Assembly: GCF_000003815.2 (NCBI RefSeq)
Contig: NW_023365886.1
Span: 1 to 64,000 of the forward strand
Source: Branchiostoma floridae
Taxonomy: Eukaryota; Chordata; Leptocardii; Amphioxiformes; Branchiostomatidae
Reading direction: 5' to 3'
Length of the DNA stretch: 64,000 nt
Part shown: positions 60,529 through 64,000 of the stretch, one piece after another
Layout: the number at the start of each line of letters is the position of its first letter
Numbering within the stretch: the first letter of the stretch is position 1
Notes under the pieces: generated by a model
Databases searched by the model: none
Told to the model about the DNA's origin: nothing
The model's input: only the letters and a program-made list of their open reading frames with translations
Program-made: the position numbers and the translations under genes

Positions 60529-63500
60529 ATGTCTACCAGTCAGCACCGCGACTCTATCGACCGCCCCACCAGCTACCACCCCCCTCCTCACCCCCCTCCC
60601 TCCAGCTACCATGGACCCGGGTCTGTGGACCGTCCGTTGTTCCCTGTGGGGTCGGGGATCAAAATACCACAGATTGGTGACCATGCCCCAGCTGCACCAA
60701 GTAGTCCCTTTGTCCCTGTCACCTACCTCACACGAGAGAAAACTGACGTCCCTACAGCGTACCTGAAGAAGATTAGCTGCGACTTGACATTCACACCAGA
60801 TGTCGTCGAATCGCGTGCCGTGCACACACTTCCGTACAGTTCAGATAGACTGAAACAAGTGTTGGACTATCGTAACATCATCAAGGTAAAAACAGCTAGG
60901 TCCAAGATAGTGGATGGACGACACGACCGCAGGGGCCTGGACACCAAACATCTGCCCTGTCACCTGCAGAGGAGACATCCTTATAGGTTAAGACCACTGG
61001 GAAAGAAGGAACAACAAAGGCAAGAGAAAGATGCACAAGATGAAGAAGTTACTGAGCCTGAGACAACAGCCTTCCTTACAGAAGTGAAGGAAAGAAAAGG
61101 GCAGAAGAAAGGGACAGATACTGGTGATGTTGCAGAGGTGAGGACTGAAGGTGAGATGGCGGCTCCAACACCTGTCAAGACAAGGGCTCCACATGACTGG
61201 GACGAGTACGTAATGACCAAGCTGAGCCGTGGCACGGCGCGGTGGATCGTACGGGAGAGAGTTCCTGCAGGGGAGCAGAAGGAAAGGTTGGACAGTTTTC
61301 TGGTGCAGAGATATGGGAAGAGGCCAGAATTTGTCTACAAGGAAGAAACGTCCCTAAGTTTGAAACAAGATCGCTCCAAAAAGAAAGTAACAATAAAGGA
61401 ACCGACAAAAGGAAAGGGTAAGTGAACTCATAAACACAACATGTATTCAAGGCAATTTTTCCTTAGCTGATGTCAAGGTATTGTGCACAGTAACCCAAAA
61501 AACAACAACTGATGAGTGTACAGCTGGAGTCCGTACTATATATGCTATATCTTTCAGGCACAGACCATAAAGAAATATTGCAGGACTAAAGAATTAGTAC
61601 TTTTAAAAAAGCCTATGCTACACACGATCCTCTGTGCTCGTTTCCTTCAGATGCTGTCCAATTAACAACAGCGATCACCATCAGTGGTTTCAAATGTTTC
61701 AAAGACAAGTTATTGTTAATATCATAGAATTAGCGCATTGGTATTATTGTATTAGGCTGTGATGTTGAAACTATCCAATTGTCATCCTGCCATGTCCACA
61801 CTAAGTCTCTGAAGTGTGTACTACATCATCCACAGGTACAGCACCGACATCACCAGAGTCCAAGTCTGTTGTGCCCTATGAGGACCCCAGCCAGACTCTG
61901 GGCACGTTCTACCAGCTTCCTGGCAGACATTCCAAGAAAGTGGAGTACAGAGAACCAGGTGAGTCTTGTCGCACATTTTAAAGTTTTTAAAAAGAAAGGA
62001 TTCAAAGTATTGTACATCCATAGCCTTTTCAGGCTATAGGGCCAGTGGGTTGTTATTCTACGAGTAAGGTATTGGAAGGCAGAGCCCATATCTCTCCTTC
62101 CATCGCCTTTTACCTTCCCAACTGAAATCGAGTACCCATTTTTACACCTAGGTGGGGTGAGGAAAGTCAAGGGACTTTCCAAAGAACACAACATCTAGCC
62201 AGGAATCAGACCTTCGACCTCTTGATCTCCCATCCATTGACCTGTCTACTCGGCTAGCTATTTTAAGGCCATTTAATGGAGTATAGCTTATATTGTTGTA
62301 ATGATAAAAAATAGCATCGTTAATCCAACCAAGTGTACAGAAATGTTACCCATTGGATTGTTCGTTGGAAAGGTTGTGCTAGTAAGCCAGGTGGTACTGC
62401 TAGTTTATCATGACTACTGTTGCACTTCAGGAGCGACCAACAACACAGCAGATGTGGTGCAGGTGAAGCCATTAAAGCCGCCGCCCCCGCCTACATTAGA
62501 GGAGCTCCTGAACCCTGCACTGGAGGTCTTCATCTACAGAACCACTAATCAGTTTGAGAGGGAACTGCTCTCTGGTGGGTCCAATTTCCAGATTGAGTTT
62601 TCCTCTGATTTACCTTGACTGAATTACTAGTATGCAGTTCCCCCAAAACATGTGCAAATATAGAGTGGAATTGGTTCAGGAGGTAATGTTACAGGCTACA
62701 AAGCATCTGCCCAAGAAGATCTGTTTCAGTGACTTGAGTTAAACATTGATACATGTCTAAATTCTGAAACAAACAAGCCAGACCATAATAGGTGATGTCT
62801 ATCCTCACACCTACAGGAATGGCAAGCCAGGTGTACCAGAAGACTGGAGACAGACACAGGATCTTCATGGACAGCCATGCTGAGTATAAGACAGAGCTGC
62901 AGACCCAGTACCCGCCGGACCCGCTCATGTGGCTGTCGGAGGAGGAGAGGGAGCAGGCCAGGAAGCCCACCAAGATCATCAAGGGCCTGCAGCGCTGGAC
63001 AAAACTACCAGAGCCTGCAGATGTGAGTCAGCTGGGCTTAGAGCTAGCCTTATCTTAGAAATAACAAACTGTACTATCTCTTCGTACTTTTGTTTTGACG
63101 GAGGCTTATAGGAAGCCATGGTGGTTAGACGTGCAGGAGGCACTGTCCGTTGATGTTAATGTCATACTGACACCCTGTTTTTCCAGTTTGCATCAGAAGG
63201 GGGCGTTGTTCCACCCAAGCCGGAGGACACGTCACCAAAGAAGCGAGACGATGGCAAACAGAAGGCCCGAGAGGAACGGGATGCCGACCCACTGTTGAGA
63301 ATAGGTAACCACCCTGGCAGTCTTAAGCTAAGGACTGTTGCATTCTTGGATTGTAGAGTCAGGTTTCTCTATTGTTGTCACATTTATGTCCAATTGCCTG
63401 GGTCTTAGAGACACTATAATGCTGTTTTAATCTACCTTTGTACATCATCCACTTCATGTTCTTTTCCATCTCTTTTTCCACATTGCTGTCTAGAGGAGGA

Positions 63501-64000
63501 TGGATAAGGATCATACTCGGTAAAGGCATGGAAGGATGGATGAATGAGTGACAGGTGAATGGCTGAAGACACAACTTTCATTCATCTTAAGGTTTAAAGT
63601 GGATGTTCTGTCCATCCAGACCTATGATCCATTTGGAAACCTGTTGGTTCGTAAATCTCTGTGTAAATTCAGATGGATGGATCTGTCCAGACGGATGTAT
63701 GCATGGACAAACGGATTTTAGGACAGAAGGATGGATGGACCTCTTTATACCTTCCTCAAACTTCCCTGTAATCCTGTCAGATCTTACCGATGTGCTGAAC
63801 CTGCCCCCGCTTCAGCACTTTGGTCCCAGGAAACCTCCCTCTGCAGTGAAGCAAGTCTCCTTACATTACAACCACCGTAGGTTCAGCAGGGAAAATGTCA
63901 TAAAACATTTAGGATGGCATCTGCCAATGTTTCTCTAATATTCATTATTATGAATTTGCCTGATAATCAAATTTGATTTCTTTTCTGTTCCAGATTCCCT
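60529..64000 (+). CDS. Unidentified protein, possibly HEATR4-like (7 exons seen, partial at the right edge)
   Basis: Exons: 60529-61417, 61836-61958, 62431-62574, 62817-63022, 63187-63304, 63781-63896, and a seventh starting at 63994 and cut by the window end. All junctions are GT-AG with matching phases, giving about 532 codons before the seventh exon. I chose ATG 60529 because GCCACCATG is a full Kozak context; in-frame ATGs at 60493 and 60514 are weaker, and the first lies before a possible acceptor. The N terminus is His/Pro-rich (SYHPPPHPPPSSYHG). Then come YLKKISCDLTFTPDVVESRA, a Lys/Glu-rich linker, WDEYVMTKLSRGTARWIVRE and WLSEEEREQARKPTKIIKGL. The order YLKK...L.F..DVV....LPY recalls the N-terminal part of HEATR4 in my memory; the HEAT repeats would lie beyond the window. 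That identity is unverified. Confidence 0.8.
62080..62262 (-). repeat. tRNA-derived SINE-like element
   Basis: On the minus strand, TAGCCGAGTAGACAGG (A-box-like) is followed by GGTCTGATTCC (degenerate B box) and then a body containing TTGTGTTCTTTGGAAAGTCC. It lies in the second intron of the HEATR4-like gene. Class assignment is by motif only. Confidence 0.45.

Noticed and set aside
60427-60825. 132-codon minus-strand open frame
   Set aside because: Antisense shadow of the first exon of the HEATR4-like gene.
1-64000. A novel defence, biosynthetic or mobile system
   Set aside because: All confident genes are ordinary chordate housekeeping or signalling genes; no clustered unknown genes, transposase or reverse transcriptase was found.

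Overview
The window is invertebrate-chordate nuclear DNA, most likely from an amphioxus (Branchiostoma-like). The evidence is direct: multi-exon genes with GT-AG introns of roughly 0.2-5 kb, recognisable orthologues of human genes, AATAAA/ATTAAA poly(A) signals, and introns and spacers full of short palindromic MITE-like elements, tRNA-derived units and tandem repeats. The species assignment is inference. Coding exons were rebuilt by joining splice sites that keep the reading frame and match protein families from memory; no alignment was run. There is one 100-N assembly gap (58315-58414).

Layout, left to right. A minus-strand first exon (585-680) of an unrecognised gene leaves the window on the left. 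Head-to-head with it is a plus-strand coiled-coil gene resembling human C6orf163 (1646-4010). Next comes a minus-strand gene that I do not recognise, whose product starts with a dual-acylation motif (large exon 6177-6998, possible last exon 4801-4987). EXOSC1/CSL4 (exosome subunit, minus, 9254-15164) and POMGNT1 (O-mannosyl glycan GlcNAc-transferase, minus, 16793-20539) follow. POMGNT1 faces FRA10AC1 (spliceosome-associated, plus, 21306-27581) across a 766-bp divergent promoter. FRA10AC1 converges tail-to-tail on a 22-exon GAF-GAF-PDEase gene (minus, 29432-54788) that ends in a CaaX box. After 5.7 kb of spacer and the gap, a plus-strand gene, tentatively HEATR4-like, begins at 60529 and runs off the right edge.

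The genes belong to unrelated pathways (RNA decay, protein O-mannosylation, splicing, cyclic-nucleotide signalling), so this is ordinary chordate gene order and not an operon or a new system. The most informative point is evolutionary. From memory, FRA10AC1 and the cone phosphodiesterase gene PDE6C are also tail-to-tail neighbours on human 10q23.33. With the C-terminal CaaX box this marks the GAF phosphodiesterase here as a candidate pre-duplication orthologue of vertebrate PDE6. Other points of interest are the POMGNT1 catalytic domain in a single 1.4-kb exon, a family of palindromic elements with termini like CTCCAAGCAGAGGT, a 19-bp minisatellite in an EXOSC1 intron, and two possible in-frame alternative segments in the phosphodiesterase gene.
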